Of a stretch of 64,000 bases of DNA, positions 1-13,496 are shown piece after piece. A program made the translations under genes and the position numbers. The DNA comes from Morinoia aosen (lineage: Eukaryota > Arthropoda > Malacostraca > Amphipoda > Talitridae). Position 1 is the first letter of the stretch. Each line of letters opens with the position of its first letter. The DNA is taken from assembly GCA_030386875.1 (NCBI GenBank), contig CM059575.1:45042859-45106858 (forward strand), given 5' to 3'. The notes under the pieces were generated by a model. That model was not told the DNA's origin and did not search any database. It saw nothing but the letters and a program-made list of their open reading frames with translations.

Positions 1-1015
1 TACATTCTTACATTGGTGTTCGTTTTCGACCTGAAATGTTTCGGTAATTCACTGCAAAAATTTGCATGTGTCATTCAATTTCACATATCGTCTCAGCTAC
101 CATCACATACCAATGCTCAGCTGCACATAAAGGAAGTAGGAAACATTGACATAGGCTCAATAAAATTATGGCAACAATAAAATGGAAAAGACATTTCGAT
201 CGCACTGCAGGATTCCGTTTTGCATTTTTTGCCTCTAAATTTAAATTTGCAATATACATACGTGTACAGGCATATACATAGATATTTAATATACATACGT
301 ATGTATCTATTTGATAAACTGCCAGGCTAATCCTAGTTTATGAAACACTGAACGTGTTCAATTTCTGACAACTGTCGCTAACTTATGTATTTTGCAGTTA
401 CTTGGAAACTAACATGCTATCAGACAAAAACATAGACATGATGAAGCACACTTTCTCGTCCTCATAATGAGATAGTGAAACTTGAGATCGAAGTTCATCG
501 CTTTACAAATGTTATCCAATTTTTAATTTCAGATTAAAATTAAAAAGGATAAGTTAATTCTAAAAAACAATTACGTAGTAGAAACTTCTTATATTCAAAA
601 TGTTAGAATGCAGCCTTTTGCATTTTTTCTCCTTCACGCACGGTTAAAGGCAACAAGCTTTGGTCCAGAAAGACCCTGGTTTGATCTCATTTCGGCACCC
701 ACAGTTGAACCAGACCGCAGCTCTCTAGAACTGATATCATAGTATACGGGGAAGACGAGTGCTAGAGGTTTGAGAGAAATTCATCTACTCACTAAGCTTG
801 GTTTTCTCTCACGCACTATTTAGGTTAAGAAATATAAAAGTTACTTGTACAACTCGATTGTAATATTTAGAGGAGCGATTAATAAACATGTTTCTTTCCT
901 ATCCTCGTCAACGTTCGGAATTGAACTATGCAATCCAAAGTTGTTTATGAGTTCAAAATTTTTTATTAAATTCGACATTACACTTGAATTCCGCATCTCA
1001 CACTTTCAAATGTGC
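1..1015. other. Intergenic or intronic DNA, nothing recognised
   Basis: AT-rich sequence with stops in all frames. The longest open stretch (71-259, minus) has no family signature. No repeat structure or RNA gene was seen. Confidence 0.6.
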
Positions 1016-1178
1016 TAAAGGGGTGTTTATCACAAGGGGACATTTCGGCCTTGAGGCGCGACTCGTGTAGACGAGGCTCACCACAGAGGTTCATATTTGT
1101 GTGTGTGTGTTTGAAATTCCCGATTCGCTTTGCCCGAATCCGTGCAGCGCCGCATGTGTGAGAGGCGCAGCTCTAGAG

Positions 1179-2815
1179 CAGGGCTGCCACTCTAGATATT
1201 TTATATCTAGATCTAGATGTTTTTGCTTGAGCCTAGATGTAAAATTTGGAGCCTAGATATTAGCTATAAGATCTAGATAGTTTTTTCAGCGCGCTAGATA
1301 TTTTCTAGCTAGCATTACAATTGACTATTGAACTATATATATGATAGATTTCTGAAAATTCGAATTAAGAATTCACTATAATGGTAGGTTTTTACTTCAG
1401 TCTTGTTATATTTGTCAATTTGCTTCACCAAATTGTTTGAATAGTGAACCAACCACATTCTGTTCATGTTATGTATAGATTATAAACCTCACCTAGACGG
1501 CTATTTCAATGGTTTTGTGCTGATATAGTGTAATTTCTAATTGTGATCATCAGGTTCATAAGCTAAAGCACACTATCTTAAATTGCAAAACTAGTGTTGA
1601 TGTCAAAAATCATGGAATAAAATCCACATACGTTATCAAAAATGTATTGTGGCCTCATTTTGACGAAAGACTGACCAATGATATTGGCAACAATGAGTTT
1701 AGTTTATTGTTGGATGGAAGCAATGATATTTCAATCATGAAACTACTTGGTGTATCAATTATATACTAGAGTCAGGCATCTAGTAAAGTCGAATCAACTC
1801 ATTTAGTAATTGCAAACTCATTTAAAGTGATGCATATAGCGTTGTGACAGCCTTAAAACAACTGTTGATAAGTAGGAATCTGAGCATTGATAATTGCAAT
1901 GCAATAGAGACTGACAATGCAAGTGTCATTAATTGTTGGCATCAATAATGAAGTTTATACCAAGTTCAAAGAAGAAAATTTGTATTTAACATTGATGAGA
2001 TGTGTATGCCACTCATTACAGCTTGCTATGTCCTATGCTTCTGGTAAATGTTTACCAAGGAACGTGGAATTTTTTGTTGCAGAAACCCATAATTGGTTTG
2101 CAAAATTTTTCTAGACGATGCCATTACAATTAATTTAATAAATCAATTAATATTGGTTCACATCCATTGTAAATTCCTTCAGATTGGAAAACTTGATGGT
2201 TGTCCATCCAGCCTACAATAAAAAAAATTGTTGCTCAATGGCTGGATTTATGAACACATTTTGAGATTGCAAGGCAAAGGGAAAATTGCTATCCTGCTGA
2301 TGTATTATTCGAAATATATTCTGATGAGAAAAATATTGCACTGTCATTTTTTTGCAACTGATCTTAACAGAGGGGCAATTAATTAATAAGTTATTTGAAT
2401 ATAAAAATGTAGAGAAGAAAAATTTATTGGATGAAATGCTAATGTTCCTTAAATCAGTTTTCACTAAATTACTCCTTCCTACTTGCACTGATGATAACTA
2501 CTTGCAACTACTTGAAAGGACTACTTATTAGTCCTTCCTACTTGCAACACTAGTGAAATTGAAGAGTATTTGGATACCAAGCTTTATTAGGGTAAATATC
2601 AGGATACTAGATAATTTAAACAAAGATAAAAGGCCTATTATAAAACAATTTATGATACAAATATTCTTATGTGCTATTTTTTAACTAACTTATTATTCTT
2701 TCTAATTAAATTACCTAGATATATTTTTGGATGTTTTATTTTCAAATCTAGATGTTTCTAGATATTTTTTGAGGTCAAAATAGATTATTTTGGTGTAACA
2801 AAAGTGGCAGCCCTG
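1179..2815 (+). mobile_element. hAT-family transposon, copy 1 (degenerate, longer copy)
   Basis: The ends are CAGGGCTGCC and its complement GGCAGCCCTG, the usual start of hAT elements. They are flanked by a perfect 8-bp duplication CTCTAGAG (1171-1178 and 2816-2823), the hAT signature length. Repeated TCTAGAT words fill the sub-terminal 100 bp at both ends, as expected for transposase-binding repeats. The interior encodes transposase remnants on the plus strand. It is inserted in the Harbinger-like MITE. A shorter relative lies at 3156-4128 in inverse orientation. Confidence 0.8.
1560..2114 (+). pseudogene. hAT transposase remnant
   Basis: Fragments of a hAT-superfamily transposase can be read on the plus strand in shifting frames. 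The segment near 1690-1770 resembles the block around the first catalytic Asp (LLLDGSND, followed by a VSIIY-type strand). The block at 1917-2114 contains RCVCHSLQLA, then LPRNVE and ETHNWF, a characteristic run of the catalytic core in ZBED/KRBA-type hAT proteins. No full reading frame, no BED zinc finger and no C-terminal dimerisation domain survive. It cannot encode an active enzyme. The family call rests on the Cys-His-Leu-Gln-Leu block. Confidence 0.65.
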
Positions 2816-3155
2816 CTCTAGAGTCTAGACCGGTCAGTGTGCAGTTGGTATTCATCAAGTTAGGTAGCGCCTCTTGCTCACCCGTTATAGCTGACTCAAC
2901 ACTGCCGCGAGAAACTACACTGCTTTTAATTGAAATGTACTAAGCCCATCAATGCCTTTGGCAGACTAAAAGCTGCGAATATAAGGAGGCTGCTTTCCAT
3001 TTTATTTTGATGAAAATGAACGAATATAGTAACATTTCACTCATGCAAATAAAAAAGAGATTACGTAGCTTTACGATGCAGCAACAATATTCACACAAGC
3101 TCGTCTACAGTAATCCATATTTCAAAGCAGCAGGCCACTGACTGGTTTTGTGCTG

Positions 3156-4128
3156 CATGGCTGCCACTTTTGTTTGACCAAAAAAATCTAGTGTGACCTC
3201 AAAAAATATCGAGAAACATCTAGATTTAAAAATAAAACATCCTAAAATATATCTAGAAATAAATTAATTATCTACTTTAATAAATTAGTTGAACAATAGC
3301 ATATAAGGATATTTATATCATAAATTGCTTTATATTAGGCAATTTATCTTTATATGAATTATCTAGTATCCTGATATTTACCCTAATAAAGCTTGGTATC
3401 CAAATATTCTTCAATTCCACACGTGTTGCGAGTAGAAAGGTCAGTCTCTATAGCATTGCAAATCATCAATGCTCAGATTCCTACTTATCAACAATTGTTT
3501 TAAGGCTTTCACACCGCTATCTTCATCACTTTCAATAATTTTGCAATTGCTAAGTAAGTTGATTCTACTTTATTAGATGCATTACTTTAGAATATAACTG
3601 ATACACCAAGTAGTTTCATGATAGAAATATCATTGCTTCCATCCAACAATAAACTGAACTCATTGTTACCAATATAATTGGTCAGTCTTTCGTCAAAATG
3701 AGCCCACAATACATTCTTGATAATGTATGTGCATTTTATTACATGATTTTTTGATATCATCGCTAGTTTTGCAATTGGATATAGTGTGCTTTAGCTTATG
3801 AACCGTGAAATAGCCGTCTTGGTGTCGTTCATAATCTGAACATAACATGATCAGAATATGGTTGCTTCACTATTCAGACAATTTGCTTGAGTAAATTAAC
3901 AAATATAATAAGAATGAAGTAGTAACCAACCATTATGGTGAATTCTTAATTCGAATTTACAGTAATCTATCATATACATAGCTTAATTGCAATTCTAGCT
4001 AGAAAATTTCTAGCATGCTGAAAAAACTATATAGGTTTTATAGCTAATATCTAGGTTCGAAATTTTACATCTAGGCTTCAGCAAAAACATCTAGATCTAG
4101 CTATATAACATCTAGAGTGGCAGCCCTG
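3156..4128 (-). mobile_element. hAT-family transposon, copy 2 (internally deleted, inverted)
   Basis: This 973-bp element has the same ends and TCTAGAT-rich sub-terminal regions as 1179-2815 but lies in the opposite orientation. Its right end is GGCAGCCCTG; its left end has drifted to CATGGCTGCC. The flanking 8-mers TTGTGCTG (3148-3155) and TTGAGCAG (4129-4136) match at 6 of 8 positions and look like an eroded duplication. About 660 bp of the interior of copy 1 are missing, including the block encoding the Cys-His motif. Confidence 0.75.
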
Positions 4129-4260
4129 TTGAGCAGCGCGCGCTCCTTGGCTCGCTCCAAAGGTGTCTAGTCTAAACGCGCATGGCTCTTGTGAAGCTCC
4201 ACACGAGGCGTCTACACGTGAGCCTGCAGCAAAATGTAGACCAGTGTAAACGGCCCTTAA

Positions 4261-7200
4261 CGTTACGGGAATATGTTTGCAGCTGAAGTTATTTTTTCAT
4301 AAATTATCTACACAGACGTCTGATCTTAATGTGAAACTCCGAATAAAGTGTGGTGCTTTATTTCAAACTACCAGTGTCAGAACAGCGAAACCATCCTTAT
4401 ATGCCAAATTAATGAAAATATCATTAGGCTCTAATAATATTCGATATCCATACAACAGTTCTGTGATCGATTTAATCATGAAACCCTAAAAAATTTCCAC
4501 GTCGTCTTTTCGCACTCTTATGTATAATCGTATGCATATTATGGCGAAGATTCATGTAAGTCCGATTCGCAAACGTTAATAACTTGCATCTCATCTATTT
4601 TGTTAGGTTAAATTTAGATGAACTATGATCTCAAACTCTCACTAAATAATGCCAATCAATAAGAATTGTTTCATTAGTTCTTGTTTATTCAAATAATTTT
4701 TTTTTTCGGAGAAGACATACGTAGCCTAGATCAAAGCGAGTCTTTCAGTGGAATAATTATACTCTTGTTATGAACAATAGGAGCAATAAATTCACCCACT
4801 TCTTAATGTAAGAAGCGATGACATCGGTCATTACTTCTTGATAAACGATTAACTAAGCCAACAGTAGTGCCATCACAGCCCATTCATACCTAATAGCATA
4901 ATATGTCTGCTTACAAACTCGCCCTATAAAAATTTTACCTACTGGACTGATTTCAGAGATCCTCCAGAAATTTCATTTCTTGTTCTCTGTCGTGTAGAAA
5001 GAAATTACACATTTCCTTTATTTTTCAAATTTTTACCAGCAACTATAATTAATACAGATCCCCGTTCTCTACCGTCGTACGAATAAAAACTTTAGCGTTG
5101 CGGCAAATATACTATTGTCGTATTATGTTTCGAGGGTGTTCATGACGTCTATATCGCACGCAACAGATAATCAATCAATGCAAAAACAAATTAATGAAAG
5201 ACAACAAGCATGAGTTATACTAATGCTACGCGTGCTGGCTGAAGTAAGTGCAAAAACCCTGATCTCTTTAGATCGATTGAGAAAACAGCCCTAAGTTGTG
5301 TGGCTGCGCACCGCGAGGCAGCCAGTGCATTGTACTGGGTAGCCAGGACGCTAGACCGTTCAAATGACTGGACTAGGGACGTTTGGCTGATCCCACCGAG
5401 ACCTCCAGGCAAAAACTACCGAGGAGGCGCAGCGCGGGCAGCGGCGTTACGAGCGTACAACCGCAATGCTGGGACCGAAAACATGCATCAACTACAATAA
5501 AAAATAAAAGCGTATGCCAATGACAAGAAGTTGAGTGTAACTTGTTTCTCTTAGTATAGTTTCCTTGCAATGGAGTTTGCAATTTTCTCATTCGATCTGC
5601 TTAAGAAACTGACAACTTCGGAACGCGAAAGATAAAAGTGTAATGCACATAAAATCAGGAAAGTTACTAGTCAAAGATTGCTCCCTCAAGTTCAGGTGAC
5701 CTAGTAATACGTGTTTTTCTTGATTTTGCAACTCTTACAGAAATAAAACTCATTAGAGTTATTTTTCATTATACGTCCAACAGTTAGGAGAGATTAAAAA
5801 ATTGAGCGGCAGACATCATGAATTTTTCTCAGTGAATTCATATGTTTCTTAATTTATACCAAAGTTCAATATTCCATGATCAAAAATTTCAGAAAAAAAA
5901 TCTTCAATGTACTTTAAGCTGTTTCGTATCACATTTGGTACAATTGTACTATCTCTACCGGCAGCACAGTTAACTACGCTCACCCCTCCGCCAACTGCTG
6001 ATCAATATAACCGCACACTTGCCACGTATTGACGAGCACTTATTTTAGCGACACAAAAACATTTTCAGAATGCTTACATGTATTCCTTGAGATTAGTAAT
6101 ACGCCATGCTTGAAATAAATGCTTAAAATCAATAACTCGTAGGATTAGAACACGAAGAGATTGAAAGATGAATCACTTGACGCAGCTATCACTTCGTGTT
6201 GAAGGATACTATCCCATTTTTGTGTTCTATTGAAATGGAAAGATGAACCGCTGGTAAGTTATTGTAACTGCTAATGTTTGATGACACTGAGTGCAACTTC
6301 GCCGGTTACGAGCTTAGCGGTTAGCGGCGTGTGCATTTGTATACTTCAATAGCTTGGGCTCCGAAGTTGGAAGATTATTTAGAAGGAATACAGTACTTTC
6401 ACCACTGATCTAAGCAACGTTAATTTCATCACCTAATGTTTATGAACATGCGTGAGAGAAAATAATTCCTAATGATGGTTGATCTACTTGCTTCGTCAAT
6501 ATTATAGTGTGTTAGTAATTGGAGAACTATAACGAAGATATGCTCTTACTATGAAAATTATTACACTTTTCGCTGTCAAACTCAACCAAGAGTGTAGAAA
6601 CACAATATTGCAATGCCAAGCTTCTTTGAAAGTTAGTGTTAACTCCAGGGTCGACCAGATTTGGCGTTTTCCAGTTTCAAGAGTGTCTGGAAGTTTCAAA
6701 CGCTCATGTAAAACACAACTAATACTGACATAAGTCAATCAATGTGAGATAACAGTTGCACTTTCTGGTTTAATTCTATTTTGGTGGAATGAATAAATAA
6801 GATTTAATTTGAAGATGTCGAAAGTGATTTTACGCGCTCCTACTTTTCGGGTAGTGGAAAGCTGCAGCGGGCAAGGTTACCATTCGCGAAAATTGGAAAA
6901 ACCCAGATCCTCACAATCATCACGCAAAAGAGACCAGACTAATGTTAATTAAAACTGATAAAATCCTAATGTTAAAAACTTACTCCGAAACATTATTACT
7001 GACAATGGATCAATTAAAACAGTTCAAGTAGTAATACTTCTTCACATTGCATGTACGAGTACACAAGAGACCAATTGCGTACGTAAATTTGTCGGTCTTC
7101 ATTCTCTTCTTTCGAGTTTATTACCGAATAGTGTACATCGTCTATGGTGTATTGTACAAGTATGGCAGGACTTCATTGTTCACCCTTAGAGGCATGTTTC

Positions 7201-10200
7201 ATTGAAATTTAATCGCATTATTTAATGCTTAGCGCTCCCTGAAACTGTTTTTCCCACAATATGTTGAAATTGTTTGCTTTTCTGCAAACGATCAATATTG
7301 GTGCCTGTTAATGAAATTTTTCGGTACGCAATTCATTATAAAAAATTGCTGTTCGAAAGCTAAAGAATGCGATTGACTTGGTCATAAATTGCGTTAGTTT
7401 TTCATACTTTGAGGCCTCGAGCCGGTTTCTCAAGGCTTGTCAGAAAAATTCAAATTGTCTGCAGGATTGTGATGTATCCTTTTTCGACTAGAGCAATATT
7501 ATTATGTATTGCTTCATGTACATTATTCCAAGTCTTAAAATCCGATCGTTAATCATTATATTATAAGGTAATTTTTTCAACTTTAATTACGGAACTTACC
7601 TCAGAAAAATCTAAAACAAGCAGTAAAGTCAAGAGTTTTGCCTTCTTTGGTTTTCGTTTAACGTAGTTTCATACTAATGAGACATTTAGCTAAATGAAAG
7701 ACCTGGGTGAATCAGAAAATTTCTCACGTTTTTCATTGCTCTGTTTTGTTCTAGATCATTTTAAATTTATTTTTCTATTACAGAAAGCGCCTGAATTTTT
7801 AGCGCCTTCCCGTAAGCGATATTTCGTATCAGCCGCCACTTTCCACTCATGCTTGAAATTTTATCTTCATCTTCATCATGCGAGCGTTGCTAATCAAGGT
7901 TTGGTAATAAACTTTAAACCAGAGTACCATAGACAAACAAAAGAAGTACTCATATTTAAACGAGGTACCCAAATAATTATAGGCGGCATTGGAATGGTAC
8001 GAGTATTCACAACACTAAAAGAAATGATGTGCGTACAAAGAAAAAAATTAGACTTGGACTTGAATTTTAAAACAACTAGAGAGTGCACGATTAATTACAT
8101 TTATAATATGAAATTACATCTGAAAAATTCAGATATGTTATACATTTGAAAAATAGAACCCATCAACCGTGCATCGACTGGAAAAACCTAGATCTGGGTG
8201 AAACAACCCAACAGCAGCAACATAACAGATCGCAGTAATGCTTTCTTCGTGCGTGTAACCTATGACAGACGTGGTGTAAGCGCGATAAAGCAGCATGGAG
8301 AAACGGAACTGAATGACGGTTACTTACTGGGATAGGTATCTATCTCCTCTCTTCTTTGCTAACGTTTTATACAATAGCACTCATAGTGTAACGGTGATTT
8401 TTTTTTATTTGAAAATAATATCACAATGCTAGCAATTTTTGAAATGTCATAGAATTACATTACTAATCATGCTGTCATACCGGGATTTAATGTAATGCTA
8501 ATCTCGTTGTGATGCTATCGAGTGCTACATGTTTCTAAGGTATTATTAGAAAATTATACTGTAATATTAAGGTTGTATGTAACAGTGCAAATTATTTCAG
8601 AGAAAGTAGATTATTTTCCATTGTGGGATACGACTGAACGATTGATTGATTAGCGAAATACTATATTAAACGGCAATGTTTTAAGATGGGACTGATGCTA
8701 ACATATTAATTATATAATAAGTGTGAAAACAATTTTGGTTTATGATTCTCAGACTGTATGGAATAGAAAATTTGAAAAAAGAACCTCCACTAAAATCAAA
8801 CACTCATTGAAAATAACACGACAGCTTCAAGGTTACCCAAGGATAAAAGGTGATGCGTTGTAAGCATAACGGGCAATTTGAGAAAACCGAAGGCATTACG
8901 TCTCAAAAAAATCGAAGGTACTGCGATCTTAAACACGTGTCTTCCAGATTTTTAGTTCAAATAACTTCAGAAGAGTTAGGAATCTAGGTAAGAATGTAAA
9001 ACAAATGAATATTACGTAAAACTAGCGTCCTCCAAACCATATTGAAAGCGTCGAAAATCCAAGAGTGACGAACGTTTATCATTGGGCGAAAAAAATGTGC
9101 AATCGGACGTGTTTTGAATGAATAAGTTGATACGTATTTGTACGAATGAAAGTAAAAGAAAGAAATGCGAATGCACGACGAACGCGAACAGTTTTCATAC
9201 AAATAAAAAAATATTTCTGAATAATCTTTTAATGAACGTTTTCCACCTCAAAAACATCATAAATTTCTAAATACAGCTCTACAGAAACAGACAAGTTCAA
9301 TAATTAGCTAGTTAGAGAAAAGGGAAGTGGATGTAAGAGACATGAGAATTGGAATTTAGTTTGCACACGGGCCATCATAATGAAGCCTAAAATCCTTTAT
9401 TATATTCTTTAATTAATAAAGATGTATGGGCCAATTCTATACTTCCCATACTCCGCGACTAATGTCGAGTCATGACGGGCTAAAAATGTGATACAAATGC
9501 ATGGTTGTTCCAATCTTTCAGGCTAAAATATGAAGACTTTTTGCCAGCGAGGAGCTTCACATATAATTTCAATGCTACACTCTTCCTTCTCTAATATTTA
9601 CTAAAGGCGAGGGTTATTTTCTACACAAGAAAAGTTAACGTAATTCAATTGCCAAATAAAAAAAATTTATCGGCAATCAAAGCAGGAAGGGAACTGAAGC
9701 TATACTCGCAAGAAAACTCAGAATGTGGAAAAGAAAGCACTAGCAAAATTACTACAAAGACTGATACAAATGCACAAATCGCCCCATTCTCGATATCCTG
9801 ACTGTCAAGGGACGAATAATCAGTATAATTATACACTCGTACGGGAATACGAGTGCTGACGCTGAACGTCAGCGCTCGCGGTATTCGGTAAGTGAGGGAA
9901 CTAACAGTGCTGAGATTTGAAGTGCTGCCGCACGGCGTCCCTCCGTCAGGCCGGATACCTCCTGTCTCATTTTCAAGCGATTTGTGTTGTTGTAAAGGTA
10001 CAGCTAGTAGCAAAAGTCCTTATGAATTGAAGTGGCTACGTTAAGTATTGTTTTTTTCTCGCATAACACCTCAAGTTATAGCTTTTTCACATTAAATTTG
10101 AGGATTCTGGCCGCGAAAAATAGCACGTAGCTAAGAGTAATGCCGATTTAGGAGAGCTGGCGCTGTCTGCTGTGACGGCTCAGATTGTTTGAAAATCTGG

Positions 10201-10876
10201 CGCGAGGATGCGCACTGCTGCCTCAAGGCCGCCTACCGCGTGGCACTCGAGCAGCTGACGCCACGACGCCTCGGCACCAGCGCACAGCGGAGCATTGCCT
10301 CAAGCAATGCACACGCCGACTGCAGCAGGGTGCGAATTGAGCACGAGCACGGGCCCTAGGGAGTAACATCCGAACTGCTATTTCTGAATTTACTAATTTT
10401 CTTGCAAAATTTGCTCCCCCCCCGGGACTAAAGGCCTACAAAGAACAATAAAACTTGGATTTAAAAAACCCTTTTAAACAACTAGAAGCCACAAATAAAT
10501 CTTGCTTAATTTTCTTTAAAAAGCTATTGCCTAACCCGACCAAATTCAGAGAAAATAAAGGTACGACATTTGCACTGTAATGTACGAGTTGATCATACGC
10601 ATAATATGTTTAATAAAGAAATATATCAATTCATTTTCATGATATCAATTAAAAGATATCCGAGTATTTTATTTTTTACAGTGAATAAAATACTTCATTT
10701 GATCAGATGCCTAACTGTTTATATACCCAATGATGACAAATAACATGTTCGATCCCAACCAATGCCTCCTTTACAGGAAACATTGCCGTACCCCCGGGAG
10801 AACTAAACTAAGAATTAAAAATAAGAAGTAATTCTTACTAGTGAAATATTGCCTATGCCACTAAAGGTTAAAGGTT
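4261..10876. other. Long gene-free stretch
   Basis: No family, RNA gene or transposon end could be supported. The longest open frame is 151 codons at 7694-8149 (plus); it lacks recognisable motifs and could be chance. A GC-rich island lies at about 10150-10370 and another short GC-rich patch at 5290-5470, followed by an AATAAAAAATAAAA stretch; either could be an untranslated exon or an old element, but nothing decides it. Confidence 0.5.
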
Positions 10877-11154
10877 AACATCGGCATCTTTGGGATGCTT
10901 TATTTCCAATCAAGCCTGATACATATGATCTTAGCATTGGTTTTTCAAATGTCTTACAACTAACCCTATATATAGGACACCATGACGGTTCCCCCGTAAA
11001 GCCGGTACCCATTTCCGACACCTGGGTTGAGTGGGGTATTGTGCAGGAGCTTTCCCTTATACCCAACGGGGAAAATCTCTGCGCCAGCGCCGGGATTCGA
11101 ACCCGCGACTTCCAGCATGCAAGTCCGATCCCTTAACCGCTGTGCCACAGAGAG
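10877..11154 (-). mobile_element. tRNA-derived SINE, copy 1
   Basis: On the minus strand the element opens with a tRNA-like head: an A box of the form GTGGCACAGCGGTTAAGGG and a B box GGTTCGAATCC spaced as in a tRNA. A body containing CCGGCTTTACGGGGG and GGTGTCGGAAATGGG follows, with a tail ending at CCAAAGATGCCGATGTT. A near-identical full copy lies at 16772-17050 and a headless fragment at 50120-50280. The internal pol III boxes would drive transcription; mobilisation would need a partner LINE, which cannot be identified from the tail alone. Confidence 0.85.
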
Positions 11155-11216
11155 ACTAAGCAGAACTAAGCAGAATATACTAACAGAATATACTAAGCAG
11201 AATATACTAACGTGTA
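11155..11216. repeat. Short tandem repeat next to SINE copy 1
   Basis: Variants of ACTAAGCAGA and AGAATATACTAAC are repeated four or five times immediately beyond the 5' end of the SINE. Confidence 0.6.
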
Positions 11217-12149
11217 TTTCAACTATTTGAAATTTTTGAACGCGAAAAGGTGTCTTTCTTCCATTGTTCTATATCCACTGATTTATGTTACGTCCTTCAT
11301 ATCACGCCAACGGCTCTCAACCATGCGGTCGATCTCCCGCTGGATCAACGAGCGCTGCCAACTCCTCCACGCTCGCTGGTAGAGGGGCGGCAGGCACGGC
11401 TGTTTTCCTTTGGTACCATTTCCAAGTGCAGTTTTCTCCGTTAAAGCATTGGTAACTGGATCTCTCTCTTTATGTTTTGATCGTTTAAGTTTTCTCCTCT
11501 CATGTGTTTCTAAGGTAATTAAATAATCTTTCTGATACTTGTATTTTGACATCGTTACGACGTTTTGACATCGACGGCATTATTTCTTCGCCGTTCATAA
11601 TTGTTTACTTTAGTCGTTTACAATATTTATACTTTCAATGTTTTCAAACTATCAGTATCTTTTGAACTTAGTTCTCTCTTATTTTAATGAAATAAATGAC
11701 GATGTTCGCCAACCTAGGGTTTTTCAGGTTTTGTGTAATATTTTCATTTTTTTTGTTTCAGAAATTTTCTCTCAGAAAAGAGACGATTTGCGTTCGTACG
11801 CTATCATTAGGAGTGCCAGCTGACGGGTGAAGTGGGAGGCTTCATGGTTTACTATTCAACCACTCCTGTTGTCAGAAGAATGTTTTTTCTTCCATTTTGA
11901 AGCTCTAGTACATTCATATTTTTATCAAACCTTCACTAGTCTTACCACAAACGCATGCTTTCAAATTTCTTCGTGGTCGTTTCAAATTATTTTCATGAAA
12001 ATTTATGCTAATTAATGAATCATTTCAATAAATTTTCCCACTAATCAAACCAGTTCTTAGTTCTTATCTCCATAACCACATAAAATTATCATACAGTATG
12101 ATGCACATACAACACCTAGGTGAAATTAAACCAATGAAACGCATCTTTT
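11217..12149. other. Region without a supported gene
   Basis: A minus-strand 89-codon frame (11283-11552), rich in Lys/Arg at its start and followed by a GC-rich segment, has no motif I recognise. It could be a fragment of an unidentified element. The rest is AT-rich. Confidence 0.4.
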
Positions 12150-12339
12150 GCTTGGCGATAACGTAAATTTATTAAAAATTTAAAAGTGAAGAATAAAATT
12201 CTAAAATTTTTTGGAACGTTTCGGGATAAATCCCATCATCAGCTGAAAAACACACGATATGAAATAAATTTGATTAGTTACAGATACAAACGGTTTAGGA
12301 GATTATAATAAATTAAATGGAAATGCTCAATGGGAAAGA

Positions 12340-12604
12340 ACTAGATGTATCATTCAGTGCTGGTCGACCCTTTAAAATATGCAGTGATTCTAAAATGAGT
12401 ACATCACTAAAATTGACCCCTGCCCTATGATTGAAAAATTATTATTTGCGATTATTGAATTACAGTTATCTGCGTGAATACGTATTGCAGAATGGAGTGG
12501 TTTTCCTAGCTTTGATCCTGTGCGGTAACTGACTCCCATATGCTCTGCGATCCTCTGTCCTAGGGTACGCCCGGTGCAACCGACGTACCTGGATGCACAC
12601 AGTG
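12340..12604 (-). pseudogene. GIY-YIG endonuclease domain of the Penelope-like element
   Basis: Directly after the RT, an in-frame stop (TGA) interrupts a Cys-containing segment that continues RYVGCTGRTLGQRIAEHMG, then SYRTGSKLGKP, HSAIR and a Cys-containing block. This is the usual order of the Penelope-type GIY-YIG nuclease: the YVG strand, the Arg-containing helix and the conserved His. The domain cleaves target DNA for insertion. One stop and the missing 5' half make it non-functional. The same sequence recurs in the inverted arm at 13497-13620. Confidence 0.65.
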
Positions 12605-12605
12605 C

Positions 12606-13440
12606 TCAACTATATTCATAAACAATTGAGGACCGCACCGCAACGGGAAGTTCTTCCTTGAAACTGACAAACGATCTAATACAAAAGTTGTTGACAAAAA
12701 TAACATGCAATTTAATGTTGAAGTACTTAAGCGCAAGAGATTTCAGCTCTTCTTTAAGTTTCTCGGATTTAGCACCGAAATATGGCAGAGATATGTAACG
12801 CTTTTCATTAGGGTCATTGGTGGACGGAAGACTCTTAAGCTTTTTGAACAAAAACGGCTTCAACTGGGACTCTGTTCAATTTACCGGATACCCATTGGTA
12901 AAGAAAAATTTCTTAAGAGTTTCAAACTCAAAATGCATTACAGTAAAAGTGGGTGAAATTAAGAAGGCACGGTTTAAAAGCGTCTTAATGCTATTGAATT
13001 TAAAGGTACAAAACCTAAAAAAACTAAAACCTAGTCCAAAGAACGTTGTTTTCTTATTAACGAATGTTTGAAATCTACCATCCACTCTACTAACCAAACA
13101 ATCAAGGAAAGGAATATTGTTGCTGGTCTCTCCATCCATCGTAAATTTGATCGAACTATGCTTAGAATTCAGATAATCGAGAGATTGAGAAGCATGGGAT
13201 TGTTCTTTGAAAAGCAAAAATTTATCATCAAAGAACCTCTTATAAAACACGGGCTTAAAATCAGCAGGACAGTCATCTAACCAGATTTTTTCATAATTAC
13301 ACATGACGATGTTAACAAGAGTAGGCCCAATGGCGATCCCATTCCCAACCCCTCCAGTTTACGGAAAAGACGACCATCAAACATAAAAAGGAATTAATAA
13401 CGCCCAATTCTAAAAGGGACTTAAAATACGACCTCGTTAG
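12606..13440 (-). pseudogene. Penelope-like reverse transcriptase, C-terminal half
   Basis: Reading from 13440 downward, frames give FDGRLFRKLEGLGMGSPLGP (RT motif 4) and, after a frame change near 13304, YKRFFDDKFLLF (motif 5, where FFDD replaces the usual YVDD). FLDCLVSR and the TFVNKKTTFFGLGFSFF block then match the PLE thumb region, and an IKTLLNRA segment follows. The N-terminal fingers and the first catalytic Asp are absent. The enzyme would copy RNA at a nicked target, but it is truncated and frameshifted here, so inactive. It continues into the endonuclease-coding segment. Confidence 0.7.
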
Positions 13441-13496
13441 CCCCAAAACACCTCCAGAATCACTTGTGAATAATTTATGCATATACATAGTTGTGC

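Larger units (their letters stand above)
1019..4257. mobile_element. PIF/Harbinger-like MITE carrying two nested hAT elements
   Basis: The outer ends are imperfect inverted repeats: the left end starts AGGGGTGTTTATCAC and the right end, read in reverse, starts AGGGCCGTTTACACT. Similarity continues inward for about 60 bp through a shared GTGTAGACG. The element is flanked by TAA on both sides (1016-1018 and 4258-4260), the TWA target-site duplication expected of PIF/Harbinger. Subtracting the two hAT insertions and their duplications leaves about 610 bp with no coding capacity, typical of a MITE. A short (GT)n run lies at about 1100-1112. The superfamily is inferred from the duplication size and TIR start only. 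Confidence 0.6.

Noticed and set aside
7694..8149. 151-codon open frame as a host gene
   Set aside because: No recognisable domain, no splice signals of note, AT-driven composition; could be chance.
9645..10013. 122-codon minus frame with a hydrophobic segment as a membrane protein
   Set aside because: Only one isolated hydrophobic stretch, no homology clue, and neighbouring frames are similarly open.
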